From positions 48,315 through 112,314 of the forward strand of contig JAUCBJ010008092.1 of assembly GCA_032718475.1 (NCBI GenBank): a stretch of DNA of 64,000 nt, written 5' to 3'. The notes under the pieces were generated by a model. That model was given only the letters and a program-made list of their open reading frames with translations, did no database searches and was not told the DNA's origin. The DNA is from Nemertoderma westbladi (lineage: Eukaryota; Xenacoelomorpha; Nemertodermatida; Nemertodermatidae). Position numbers and translations under genes: made by a program. Each line of letters starts with the position of its first letter. Positions within the stretch are counted from its first letter, which is position 1. Below, piece by piece: positions 25,192 through 37,300 of the stretch.

Positions 25192-25788
25192 CCGCTCCAA
25201 GGGAAATCATACAATGTTTCCCTCCAATTGTAGAAGAGTATAAGGTGATGTATACAAACAAAATAAATTTCTTTCAAATAATCTAAATACTTAATACTAT
25301 AATCCTACTATTTACAAAATATTGCTATAGATATTGCATAATGAATTGCATACAAATTAAATTTACAAATATTATCTCTCTCACTGTTTAACGATTATTA
25401 TATACAAATTAAATTTACAAAAAATGTTTCTCGTTCGTACTACATAATGATTACTACATACAAGATCAAATATATAAAAATTTTGCTAGGGCAAGTGAAA
25501 GGAGTAAGCCAAACCCGCAGGTTTGTCTCCCCAATCACTTCCTTCGCCTCTCTCATAATATAAATTCAAAACAGCTCAACTAGTGTATATGAGTCTAGTC
25601 GGATATTTCTAAAATGCTACAATATACATCAGAGCAACGATGATGTATATATCTAGAGTCTGTCGCCCTGTGATACGATGCATTATCGACCCGCTCCTGG
25701 GTTCTTCGGGCTCGCTCCTCTCTTTCGCCCCCTGCCCAGATACACCAGTCGTCTGCCAGTCGACTCTGTTGACGTGGTCCGTGAGGCG
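25192..25788 (-). other. 3' region of giant element next to LTR
   Basis: AT-rich DNA without a gene. It contains one copy of the dispersed palindrome (25510-25525) and, on the minus strand, the sequence leading into the 3' LTR, where a polypurine tract would be expected but only GGAGCGG is seen. Confidence 0.5.
25510..25525. repeat. Dispersed palindrome, copy 1
   Basis: CAAACCCGCAGGTTTG, one mismatch from a perfect palindrome; non-coding context. Confidence 0.8.
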
Positions 25789-26235
25789 TCACTCCCCGGA
25801 ACCGGCGACGATGTTCCCTGAGCCCCGACAGATTCCCGACTCGTGCTTCTCCCTCGGCCTCGTCCCAATTGTCGTGCTCCCGTGGTCGCTTCTGCCAACT
25901 CTTCCTTCTGCAGTTGCACCGCTTTCGTCCTTCTGGGCTCCTCCCCGAGGCGCACCCGCGAGGCGGACGTGATCCACCACCCCTGGGGCCAGTCTGACTG
26001 ATGTTATTATCAGACCGGGCCGGGGGATGGCCCGATGCTTCCCGGGTTCAATTTTCAATTCCCCGATCACACTGGCACAGCTCGTCGAACGTGTAGCCAG
26101 ATGGGCGGCTACTGTCAACTTACTGTGGCCTGACTGTACATTGAGCCAACTCAGAGAGTCAACCGGCAGGTGGGCCAGTCGATAGCGATCGAGCACCAAG
26201 GTCGCCCTTGGGCCTAACCGACGGTCTTGTCCCAT
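25789..26235 (-). CDS. Hypothetical ORF in the 3' region of the giant element
   Basis: 148 codons from ATG 26235. Rich in Arg, Gly, Ser and Ala, basic, with no recognised domain or membrane segment. An overlapping, more Arg-rich frame (25683-25955) lacks an ATG. The region is GC-richer than its surroundings, which favours chance open frames. It might encode a small extra protein or be the end of a spliced ORF C product; neither is shown. Confidence 0.25.
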   Translation of the reverse strand: MGQDRRLGPRATLVLDRYRLAHLPVDSLSWLNVQSGHSKLTVAAHLATRSTSCASVIGELKIEPGKHRAIPRPGLIITSVRLAPGVVDHVRLAGAPRGGAQKDESGATAEGRVGRSDHGSTTIGTRPREKHESGICRGSGNIVAGSGE

Positions 26236-27019
26236 GTGGGCTTGCGCTACCCAACATGGAATTTTGACTCGTTTTCACCTGCCTCGCCTGCAGTATTGAA
26301 AAACAATACTGTCTTGCTCAAAAGCTAAGAACAAGTAACCACTTACCAGTCACTGTACACGTGTACTCAACAGATGTTCACAATATCAAGTACACAAATT
26401 GGACACATACCATGCACACACAGAGGACATAATCGGTAAAGACTAAAATCGGGGTCAAAATCAGGAGGGACTAGTTGTATCGACTAGAGAGAACATGAAA
26501 GTCGAGAGTACCTTATTTTGCCGTCAGGGCAAAATAACTTTGTGTGTACAAAGTATGCTGGGGCGCAGTAAAATATGGTCCTACTAATACCAGTGGCGAC
26601 TGAACCAACTGGCAAGGTTTCCCACACTCACTCGCAGTGGCCATACACACAATCACGTGTACTCACGTACCCACAGCAACAGAAAACTCAAAGGCCCAAA
26701 CAAATCCCAAAAACCAATCAGCTGAACATGGAGACAATAATATATAGTATCAAAAAAACGGAACAGCTGATGGCCAAAGGAACCCATCCGAGCCCCAAGT
26801 AAACTGTCACTGATCGCCCACATACAAACCACAGTTCACACCACATGACACCACAAATCACGCCATGCCACCACCCCTACTGTGTACAGGACTGGCAGTA
26901 CGGCAACATGCCGACTAGACGGAACCACGGCACCATGGCAATTCATGGTTCGCTAGACACGAGGGCCATCAGTATCTCCCTTGCACTTAGAAAAGGAAAT
27001 TTAACGTGCCCCCAGACCC
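26236..27019. other. Non-coding part of giant element 3' region
   Basis: No domain-bearing frame. A short hairpin-like repeat of TTTTGC(CGTCAGG)GCAAAA lies near 26514-26534. Nothing else assigned. Confidence 0.45.
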
Positions 27020-30000
27020 TCACGAGTCAGCCGCCGCCTGTTGCGCGCACCCTATAGAGACCTCACCTCTTTCAGTACGCGCCTTCTCCGACGCTCCCTG
27101 CGCCTTGTGCTGCAACCTTTGCGCTTCTATAATAGAGTGATAGTGGTCGTCCTTGACTTGACGCTTGTCTCGGACCTCTCCTCCTGGTTCTTTCCGCGAG
27201 CCTTGAGCTCCAGCGGTCGACGTTGTGGTCGCTGCAATCCTCTGTTCCTGTATCCTCTCAGCGGTCAATGACCCCACTGGCACATGAGTCAACAAGAATT
27301 CGTTGCGGTATTGTATAGCCGCCATCCTCCAATCACCTCGTGCGCGTACCACTTTTCTAGTCTCCGAAAATACACCCTTCGTGATTCGATCGCAAATAGC
27401 AACGAAGTTCCAAGTGTATTTGTTATCCATATTCAACTGCCTGAAGTATTCTCGGACTACGATAACTCCAGTGTTCTGTGGAAGGTCTTGAGCAGTTAGG
27501 ATGAGCTCCTGATATTGTGGTAGCGACTGTAGATATGGCTCGTACGCAACATGTGATGGGTCTACCGCCCAAAATCCATATCCCGCCTTGAATGGTAACC
27601 AACGCATCTGCGCTTGAATATGGTAGTCAGCCACACTCTCCCACTTATCTAACATCTCCCGAAGTAGGTTAGCGCTATGGTTTTGGAAGGAATCATCTCG
27701 CAGCTGACATCTCGCGCTACAATGTCCCTTTACCCCACAATATCCACATTGAGAAATGAAGACGGTGCACGTGTGAAACGAATGGTCGGTCTCATTACAC
27801 CAACGACAGACCTTATGCGCCGCCTCTACTACCGCGTCGCACGACTTTAGATTGTGCCTTGTGCTGCCGCACAACTTGCACCTACGCGCTTGTGGAAACC
27901 AGGCCCTCTCGTATATGAGGTCTCCAATCGGTTTTGCACTTCCTTCTTTCCCAATGTCTAATACGATGTCGTCCTCTCCGGTCAGCGGTTGTCGATCCGG
28001 AACAAAGTAAACATCCTCGCCCTTGTCCTCTATCTCCAATATTTCCTCCCGCGTTCGTTTCGGATATGTCTTCTCCACCGGAAGATCTACTCCGAACACC
28101 TCTACTAACGTCTCCGGCCAGCCCTCCTTAACAGGTCTATCAGCCTCCGAGTGGAAGGGAGTACCAAACCCGCGGGTTTGATTCCCGAACCACTTCTCCA
28201 AAGCTTCTGGCGTCGGATATTCCATCGACGGTCGGTCTCCCAAATCTCCGATGTTCTGTCGATATACTCCTTCGAATATCGCTAATCCTCTCCTAACCAT
28301 CAACGTATTCTCTAACGATTGGTTGAAGAACGGGGTTAAGAAACGCTTCATCACGTCGGATTGGATTCCCCCTTTCGAGCGAACGTATTGATCTCCTCCG
28401 AATACCAATGGATGACGCTTCAAAACTCGCGCAACGATATCCGCTAATAAACAAGTCACCGTGTTCGACTCAAGCACCAAATAATATTGTAGCGACGCAC
28501 GGGGTGGCGCGCAAATGTTCCAATACACTAACGCTTACCGCTTGAAGTGGGATTTGAACTCCGCTCCTGGTGGCGTGTTGTATTCGCCATACGCCTCCTC
28601 GTATTTCTTCTGTGTCTTTAACTTAAAGTCCCAATTATACAATAAGTGTGCTATGAAGCCCATGCCAGTCTTGGAAGAGTTGGGATACTCCCTATAAATT
28701 CCAATATCCTGTGCCCATAGCAACAATAGCTTGGTGTCGACAAACGGTCTCGGCAATCTATCTTACAGATCAGTCATGGCGTTGAAGTCACTCTCCAAAT
28801 CGCTCTGGACTCCCGATCCCACCTTGACGTAATCTTGGTTGAGAATAGCCTCTCTAACTTTCTTGGGTAGCATCCTGGCGTCGATACGCTCCGCTCCGTG
28901 CATACCTCCTCGCCTGCATACCTCCAAAATCTGCTCCCTAGGATCCTTCCCCTTCCGATATTGTGTCGTTATGATGGGCTCTGGTCTCTCTCGATCCGCC
29001 CTCACACGCATAAACACATGAGTCACACCATCGGCCGCACGAATCTGAATGCACTTGCTAGTCAAACATTCTTGATGGGACCCTCCTTCATTGTCACAAA
29101 ACATCACCCTCCAATCTTGCAGTGATTCCTCCGTTTTCCTCCACTGACGCTGAATCTCGTCTGATGGGGTCCACATGCGCTCGATAGCCTTGTGGTCATC
29201 ATATCGGGTATAAGAACCCTTCCTCCTCAGCCACGTCTGGTCTACCTCCTCGTCATCTGGGAATGTAGCCACCGCAACCCATACCTTGATGTACTTATCC
29301 AACCATCCAAATAGTTTGCTCTCCTTCCCCGGAGTTCCAATCTTATCCAATGTGTCGTAATCTGTGATCTGCATTGGGACATCACGCAAGAACTTCGCGC
29401 ATAAAACTTCCCGTAGACAGTCAACGTTCCAATGATCCGCCATTCTTACCATCGGCAAGAATCGTATCGCTTCTCGCGACTCCGGATGATCTACTAATAT
29501 CGCAGGTTCGGTGCCATCGGAATAATACACCGGTCGGGGTTGAGATACGACCTGTGGAACAAATCCGGTCACTCTCCTCGTCTCCTCTTGATGTCTATCC
29601 GCGGCCTTATTATACTCCGCTATCCTGTTCTCGAATAACTCTTTCGCCTTCGCCGCTCGCTCCTCCTGCCGCAACGCGTCTATGTCGTCCTGATGCTCAG
29701 GCGTGAGGCTTCTCACTCGGTGAGGCGAAGTAAACGCAGTCCAGGGACTCGAGAGCTCCAAACCCGCGGGTTTGGTACCCGAGTCCCGTGCCGCTTCGCG
29801 CCGCGCCTCTAGATCCTTATAGGCTCGGTACAGTGAAATGGCCGCTGCCGTCTCTATCAAACTGGGTGTCGAACAGGGTTTAATCTCCGTATACGGATCT
29901 AATGTCGTAACGGTCGGCGTAATGGGTCTCGGAGGTCGCTTTCCGCTGAAGTCGATACTGATCATCGGGTTGCTCATCGGGTAACCTCCCTCGTTGTATC

Positions 30001-30427
30001 TAAGGAACTGGTGAGCTGGACATCGCGTTAATATCGGTTCTGGATGTTGCTCGTCTAGTCGGTCAGGAATCGCCACGTCTTGCTTGTTCATGCATTCACC
30101 ACACTTGTAGAACAGCTTGTACACGCTGAAGATTTTCGGTGTCTCCTGATCCTCGCCTCGAGTCCTCCGGTACAGATGCATTCCGTCGAACTGATCTCGG
30201 ACTGCAGGTAGAGGTTCTTCGTGTCGTAAATACATATTCATATGGTACAGTCGTGCGATCTCCTCATCCGGGTCTGCACTAATGTCACATACGTCCAAAG
30301 CGAAGTCGTAGGGATACCGAGTGCGATACTCTCTCTGCAAAACTTCCATCCGGTCCCCCAACGCTCTCATTCTTTCCCTCCGTAATTCCTTATCGTAAGT
30401 AGGTTTGTATTTCCCGTTTAGCTCCAT
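27020..30427 (-). CDS. ORF C: zinc-knuckle accessory protein of giant element, interrupted by two in-frame TAA
   Basis: Starts at ATG 30427 (MELNGKYKPTYDKE..) and stays in a single frame for 1,136 codons to 27020, except for TAA at 28763-28765 and 28535-28537. The pieces after each stop have no early ATG and match, across both stops, the relative at 10322-12240, so they belong to one protein. Domains in order: an N-terminal charged helical part; CGEC..CPAH zinc ribbon near residues 120-160; a middle part with THVFMRV near residue 480; a WAQD..segment; a Cys/His cluster near residues 835-890 with CKLCG, CRWCN and CGYCG knuckles; a basic Gln/Arg/Glu-rich tail. No signal peptide or membrane segment, so it is not an envelope protein despite lying in the env position after pol. 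Probable nucleic-acid binding is inferred from the knuckles. The two stops may be real mutations or sites of read-through or splicing. Confidence 0.72.
28165..28180. repeat. Dispersed palindrome, copy 2
   Basis: CAAACCCGCGGGTTTG, perfect 16-bp palindrome, inside ORF C where it encodes residues of the NQTRGFGT stretch. Confidence 0.85.
29759..29774. repeat. Dispersed palindrome, copy 3
   Basis: CAAACCCGCGGGTTTG, perfect, inside ORF C but read in another frame (GTKPAGLE). Confidence 0.85.
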
Positions 30428-31303
30428 CACGGACCGCCCATGGTAGTAAACGTTAGAATCTTTACATCCTGGTCACGCGAATGGTAGCTACGCCTCCTCT
30501 CTGGCAGTAAATCCTCTGCGCGGTTGCGCTCTAATATCCTTCTCCATTATGCCCCGCGTATATACATATATATATCCCAATAAGTGCCGTTACGTAACCA
30601 ATTACACTGTGGGTAAATCAGTTAGATGTCGCCGAAGGACAGACCTCCCGAACCCTCCCGCCTTCCAGCAGTTCAGGTTCGACTCTCTAGATCCCGTCTC
30701 TTCCTAACTAACTATCCTCTAACCTATTCCCATGCATAGCGCAAAAACTTTGGAGATAAACTGGCCGTGACCAACTCACTTTTTGATGCCCAAACTACTC
30801 CCATTACTCGTACTAGACTACAGTAGTTAGAAAGGACTATAGCCACAATACTCGACTATACCAAACCCACAGGTTTGATAATCGAACATCACACATCACT
30901 GCAAACTACTGAGTGGGGTCCATGTACGCCTCTGGTGCTACTAACCTTTAGCACCTTAGTTGCACTGTTGGCACCAATCCGTGGAAGTTGCTAAACTCAA
31001 TTTACACTCCTACGTAATATAGCCATCACCATGGTTTCTAAATGCTATTTTCCAGGCTTCACGACTTTTCAAATTACTGTTTATCTATAGACGAATTCTA
31101 AAACGCGTCTATACACAGCGTCTGGAATTGTTTTGGGTTCACTTCTAATTTTTAAAATTTTTAATTTTCCAAAAATTTTGAAAATAAAATTTTGTTTTGA
31201 TACCCACCAGACATAACTCAACGCAAATCACCACAACCCCGCTCCTATGCATTTCCTAGTATTTGCATACGAGGAATGCATACGAAGTGAGTTGCGTCCA
31301 ACA
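30428..31303. other. Spacer between ORF B and ORF C
   Basis: 0.87 kb without an ORF. Holds the palindrome copy at 30862-30877 and a short TATATA stretch near 30561. A subgenomic promoter or splice acceptor for ORF C would lie here, but none is clearly visible. Confidence 0.5.
30862..30877. repeat. Dispersed palindrome, copy 4
   Basis: CAAACCCACAGGTTTG, non-coding spacer. Confidence 0.78.
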
Positions 31304-34300
31304 CTAACTCTGTTTTGAGGCAGGAGACAAATTATAATCTCCCGTCTTGATGCGTGTCTCCTCTAATAACACGATATCTTGGACCGGTCTGTCCAAGGTG
31401 TGTAAACCATTAGTTTTACACTTTTTTGGGTGCGGACACTTGCACCTAATTTTCACAGTGACTGTGCGCACTATGTTTTGCACGTCTGGGTGTATGTGCA
31501 AGATCACTCCAGTCTCCCAATACTTTATCTTGACAATTGGCTCGGTTATCAGTACGTAATCTCCCTTTTGGAGACTCCGAACCGTTTTGTACCACTTTGA
31601 TCTGGTGGATATGGTGGGAAGATAATATTCCCGCCAATATTCCCAGAATGTGTACGCTACTAATTGTGTCACTTTCCAGCTTTTACGACTATATAGGTCG
31701 GCACTAATGGGTTCTGATGCCGGCACAAGAAACACTGGACTCTGCATTAGCAAATGATTCGGCGTTAATGCAACACCGTCTGGCAACATAGCTATCGGCC
31801 TCGAGTTTAATGTATGCTCGATTTCAATGAAAGCTGTAACCAGTTCGTCGTCGGTAAGTTGTTTGTTCACAGGCAATGTTTTGGCAATGGCCTGTTTTAC
31901 AGAGCGAACTAAACGCTCCCAACTTCCTCCTCTCCAAGGACTTTCTGGAGTATTAAATCTCCACTCTACTCTTTGCGGAAAAAGTGCTGCAGAAATTTCC
32001 TTATTCTGTGCTGCTTTGTGAGTCGCGTTCAACTCGCTATTCCCTCCGACAAAGTTTGTACCCTTATCGGAGTAGAACGCCTTTACTAGTCCTCTCCTGG
32101 CCATAAATCTCTTTAAGGCCAGGAGCAGAGATTTGGTCGACATGTCTGCCACACGCTCGATATGTATGGCTCTACTAGCCATGCATGTCAGTAGCAGACC
32201 CCATCGCTTGTGGGTCAGCCGTCCACTCTTTGCTTCAATCGGACCAAAACAATCCACCCCTGTGTTCATAAAGGGTGGGTCATATGCCTGCACTCTCGCT
32301 TCCGGGAGTTCAGCCATCTCCTGTTCCAATACTCTGGCGTTCACTCTCTTGCAAACCAGACAGGCATCATACATGGTGCCTACTGCCCTGCTTGGCTGCA
32401 ATAGAATGAATCGCTGTCTCGCTGCCGACAAACAGTGTAACTTTCCCGCGTGATGTAACCTCTTGTGTATATCCCATAGAATCGCTCTTTGCAATTCTAT
32501 TGGGTGACTAGGGATTATCACTGGGAACCGAAACTGTGAGTTTATGTCGACAGTCTGGATTCTCGATCTATGACAAATCAAACCCCTATGGATTAATGGA
32601 CTCCATTTTCTAAGGGGTTTATAGAGAACTGGTCGTTGAGCCGATAATAGATGGAATTCTTTTGGGAAGGCACACATTTGATAATTTTTCAAATGCTTTA
32701 ATTCCGCTTGATCAATCTCATCCTCTGTCAGAGGTTGTTTCAATTTCTGAATTCGCTCACTATTGGCGCTCGATGGTTCTCTCAAATGTTTCGAATGTTT
32801 TAAACAAAGGTACGAAACGTAGCGGCTTAACCACGCAGTTCTTTTACAAATTGTCAGCCAAGAGGCAGACGAATATAGTAATTTGTCATAAATACTACAT
32901 GGCTCTAATGCCAGCAACGGTTGTCCGCTAACTAATGGAAGTTTCGAATCCAAACCCGCAGGTTTGGAAACCAAAGGCTCCATTTTGTCGGTCATTTTCT
33001 GTCCGTCACTTACCAACTGTGACTCTGCTTTAGTCTGTAAGGGTGGTTTTATGTCATAACTTACCCTTCCTGACCTAGTAGTCACGTAAGTCTGTTGGTC
33101 TGACAGGTCTCCGGGCCGCTCCAATGACTCTTCAGGCCGCTCCAATGACTCTTCAGGCCGCTCCAATGACTCTTCAGGCCGCTCCAATGACTCTTCAGGC
33201 CGCTCCAATGACTTGAGTTTGGCTTTAGACTTTGTATTAGAAACTTTCTCCACCTTGACTTCTGCATCTTCAGGCATCGGATTGGTCACTATCTTTAGTC
33301 GCTCTGGCCAATGTTCCTGCGTCCTCGTTAGAAAATCAGGTCCATGCAACCAAAACTCCTGAGACTCTTCCTGACAGAATTCCGCCGGCATTGCACCTCT
33401 CGAAGTTATGTCGGCCGGGTTCAACACTCCCGGACAATGTCTCCATTGTTCCTTCGTCGAAAAGTCAACGATCTGAGCGCGTCTATTTGCCACAAATGTC
33501 TTTAGTGCAATATTGTCGGCCGCAATGTATACTAACACTAAGGATGCGTCCGTCCAATAGAATAAGGTCAATGTCGTGTCTAACTCCTCAATTATCTGCT
33601 TACTTACCTCGACCGAAACTACAGCCGCCTGTAACTCTGCATGAGGGACAGTCATGTATTTGACCGGCATTGTCTTTGATCTAGAAGCTACAAAGGCCGT
33701 CTCAAACTTGTCCTGACTCACCTCTCGGCGAAGGTAGGCTACCATACCAAAGCCGGTGTCACTTGCGTCACTGAACAGATGCAGTTCGAGATCAGCTGGA
33801 AATACCAGCTGATTCGGAAAGTAGGAACGGGGTACGTCTATGTTTTTCAATAGATGTAACTCGGCTTCCCACTCCCTCCACTGCTTTGCATGTATAGGAG
33901 ATATTGGTTCGTCCCACTCTACGTCGGACAACCAAATTTTCCTCATGCACGCTCGTGCCTGTAATATAACCGGACTGATAAAGTTCATCGGGTCAAATAG
34001 TCTACTTAATGTCGATAAGCAAATTCTCTTTGTCAAAACTTTGTCTGGGCTACTGGGCTCAAATCTAACTCTTACCTGGAACTTGTCTGAGTTCGGATTC
34101 CAAGCGAGTCCCAGTACTCGCGCCATGGGGATTGGTTCTACCCCCAATTCTATGTCTCCGCTCCCGCGATCTTTCACCGGGAACGACTCTAATAGGGCCT
34201 CCGAGTTTGTAGTGAACTTGGTCAGAGGAAAACCCCCTGTAGCCAAGCACTCTTGCAGGCCGTGAGCCACTTCTATGGCTTGTTCCGCCGTGTCCTTGGA

Positions 34301-37300
34301 CACCAATCCGTCGTCCATATAGAAGTTTCTCAAGATGGACTCGATAACCTCTACTGGGTACTTACCAATCTGGGCTGTTGCCGTTTTCTTTAGAACAAAC
34401 AGCGTGCCGTTTGGACTATCGCGGGCGCCAAATATCCTAACGTACATCTGGTATGTAACCACTGGGCCGGATAAGTCTTCATTCTCATACCAGAGAAAGT
34501 GAAGGCTATCCTGGTCTGCCTTACAGGCTCTTACCTGGTGGAACATCGCCTCGATGTCACAAGTAAATGCGAATCGCCGCTGTCTAAAACGTAACAGTAT
34601 TCCAATCAAATAATTATTCAGGTTGGGACCGTCCATCAACTCTGAATTCAGGGACATGCCTCTATAGACTGCTGCGCAGTCATTGACTACTCGGACTTTA
34701 TCTGGTTTGTCAGGGTGAGTCACATAGTGGTGTGGGAGGTAATAAGTCTGGTCTGTCACTAAGTCAGGGTCCTCTACCTTCCCAGCAAATCCCTTGGCGA
34801 AATAGTTGTTGATCTGGGTGCAATACTTCTCCCTAATGTCTGGATTCTTCAACAACCGAGCCCTTACTTTTAATCTTTTCAAGGCTAAGTTGTAGTTGTT
34901 CTCCAACTTAGGTGGTTGTCGACGCCACAACATTCCAACTTCAAAATGTCCAGTCGGTAGCAGACGTATGGTGTCTTCCATCATCTCCAGCGACCGTTTC
35001 TCATCAGTGGACATGACTAGGTCATATCCACCGGGTTCCATTGCGTCCCTATCCAGCCATTCGACGGTTCTGGCTCCTGTCTCGAGGTCCTGGCGTATCA
35101 ATTCCTTCTGTAATTCCTCCTCACTGTATTGGAAAATGTCGAGGTCTCGATATTTAGCCACTTGACCCTCCACTATGTCAGTATAAGTCAAAACGTTACT
35201 CAAATAGGTAGCGTGGGCCGCTGAACCAGACCCACGGGTCTGATAACAGTAGTCTTCGGGTTCACTATCTGTCCGGTCATTATGAAGTGGTTCCGACAAC
35301 CTAACATTATCGGGAATCAACTCCTCGTCCGACTCGCTAAAGTCACTATAGTGGTCAATACAGGTTCTCCTAAACTCGTCTATGTCTGGTGGTTCTACTA
35401 ACGGTGGTTGAGTTATAGGCTGTAATTCGTCATATCTGTCTATTGGCTTGTCGCCACCTGTAAACTCATAAGACATGGGTACTCTTGTATACCAACCTAA
35501 TATAGTCCTATGGGCATGCGGTCCATTGACATGCGGCTCAGCTGGTCTCGTTTCCCATATCTGGTGTGCGATCAGCTGTTCTGCACCAATTAACATAGAA
35601 ACATTCCTATAACCTACCTGATGTCTGGGTATCCTGAGCTTGTCAAAATACTCCTGTGCTATGGGACTCATCGGCGGCACCTTACCTAACTGCCTGCCGA
35701 ATTCCTTCATAGCTAGACACTTAAATCCGTCCAATGGCAAAGCTTTCCGTTCTTGTCGGGTATGCTGGTCTCTCGGAAGTAGGGAATCTAGTTCTACCGA
35801 AATTCTGTGTCCCTTGAGGTCACCTACCCCGTGCATAGACTTCAACTCTATTTGGATCTCCTCGGCGTCCTGGAAGCTAGAAACGGCTCTCGCCACTTCC
35901 TCGTCGATATACGATAATGTGGACGCAGTGTCCAACATCACATATATTCGCTTCGATCCCTTATCGCCAGTGAGTTTCACTGGAATCACGCTAAATATTT
36001 CCGACGTGGCCGATGATAAATACGTCCGTGCGCTGGTCGATGAACTATCCGCGGTGAAACCTTGGCAGGTCACTTCTCTCGCGCTAGACTCGCCATCCTC
36101 GTCCGACGAACCTGGTTGGTAACCATCGTCCTGAATGCCGGTATACGTATTCCTTCTTATCGATACGGGTTCTTTGCTCCCCTTCCTGTGAGGATTTCGC
36201 TGTAAGTAACGGTCCGTTGGGGTATGGAAATCCGCATGTAGCAACTTGTGATGTAGTCTGCCGCATTCCATGCATCCGTCCTTGCTGTTCGGGCACTGCC
36301 GCCGTACATGACCTGGCGCAAGACATGCCCAACAGGTGTCCAACGTCCGCACTTGAACTCTTCTCTGTTCCGAATTTAATTCTTTGAACCGTCTGCAACT
36401 ATCTAACTTATGGTCGTCAGATCTTACCTCCTTTAGTAAACAGTATTGGCAACCTACAAATCCATCCGGCAACTCCTGTTGCTTTAACCTAGGTCTATCT
36501 AACCGCTCACCTGACCATACTCGCGAGTATGATCTAAAGGCTGGGGTATTCGAATTATATCTGTCTACTGAGTTAAATGTCACAGTGGTCCTGTCATCGT
36601 CAAAACTTACCATAGACTTACCGGTAACAGGTTTAGACTCTCTCATATTCTCCTCTGAGAAGTTTGATTTCATCTCTGCTACTGCGTCTGTGGCTATCAT
36701 GTCATGAATATGCTGAAGTGTCAACACCTTACCTTGACCTTCCAACTTATTCTCTAATTTGCGCCATTTCTGTCTGTAACGCATGTTTAGACGTCTTATT
36801 ACACTCTTCAAAACTTCGGCGTGATCACCATGATGAGGTAGATTCACCGTCCTCAAGATGTCCAATGCGTTTGAAATAGCGTTCGCTAAGTTCAACAGCT
36901 CTAACGGAGTTGTAATCCTTCCGCCCTTACCCAAGTCTTCTACTATCGACTGCGCCATCTTGGTTTTATTCCCGTAGATGTCACTAAGCGTCTTCATTGC
37001 CAACTCAAATGCCCTTTCATTGCCGACGAAGTTGTCAGCAATAGCTCTCGGTTCTCGATGGAGCATCTGAAGCAAATAGTTGAACTTCTCGTTGGGAGTA
37101 AAGGTGCTGTTGGTTAGCTGCTCGTTGACATAGGTTTTGAATGTCCTCCAGTGCTTGTGGTTACCCATAAACTTCTGGGGTTGTTGCGTCGGCAGTCCTT
37201 GCCTAGCAGCAAACTTACCTATGTCCCTAAGGGTTGCGTCGTTCCGGGTTAACAAATGGTTTAGTTCCGCAGGGTTGTTAAGTCTGGTCCTTTCCCGGTG

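Noticed and set aside
25683-25955. Arg-rich ORF at the 3' end of the giant element.
   Set aside because: No ATG start, overlaps another frame, and the region is simply GC-rich.
27020-30427. An envelope gene after pol, making the giant element a retrovirus-like agent.
   Set aside because: No signal peptide, membrane segment or furin-like site, and zinc knuckles instead.
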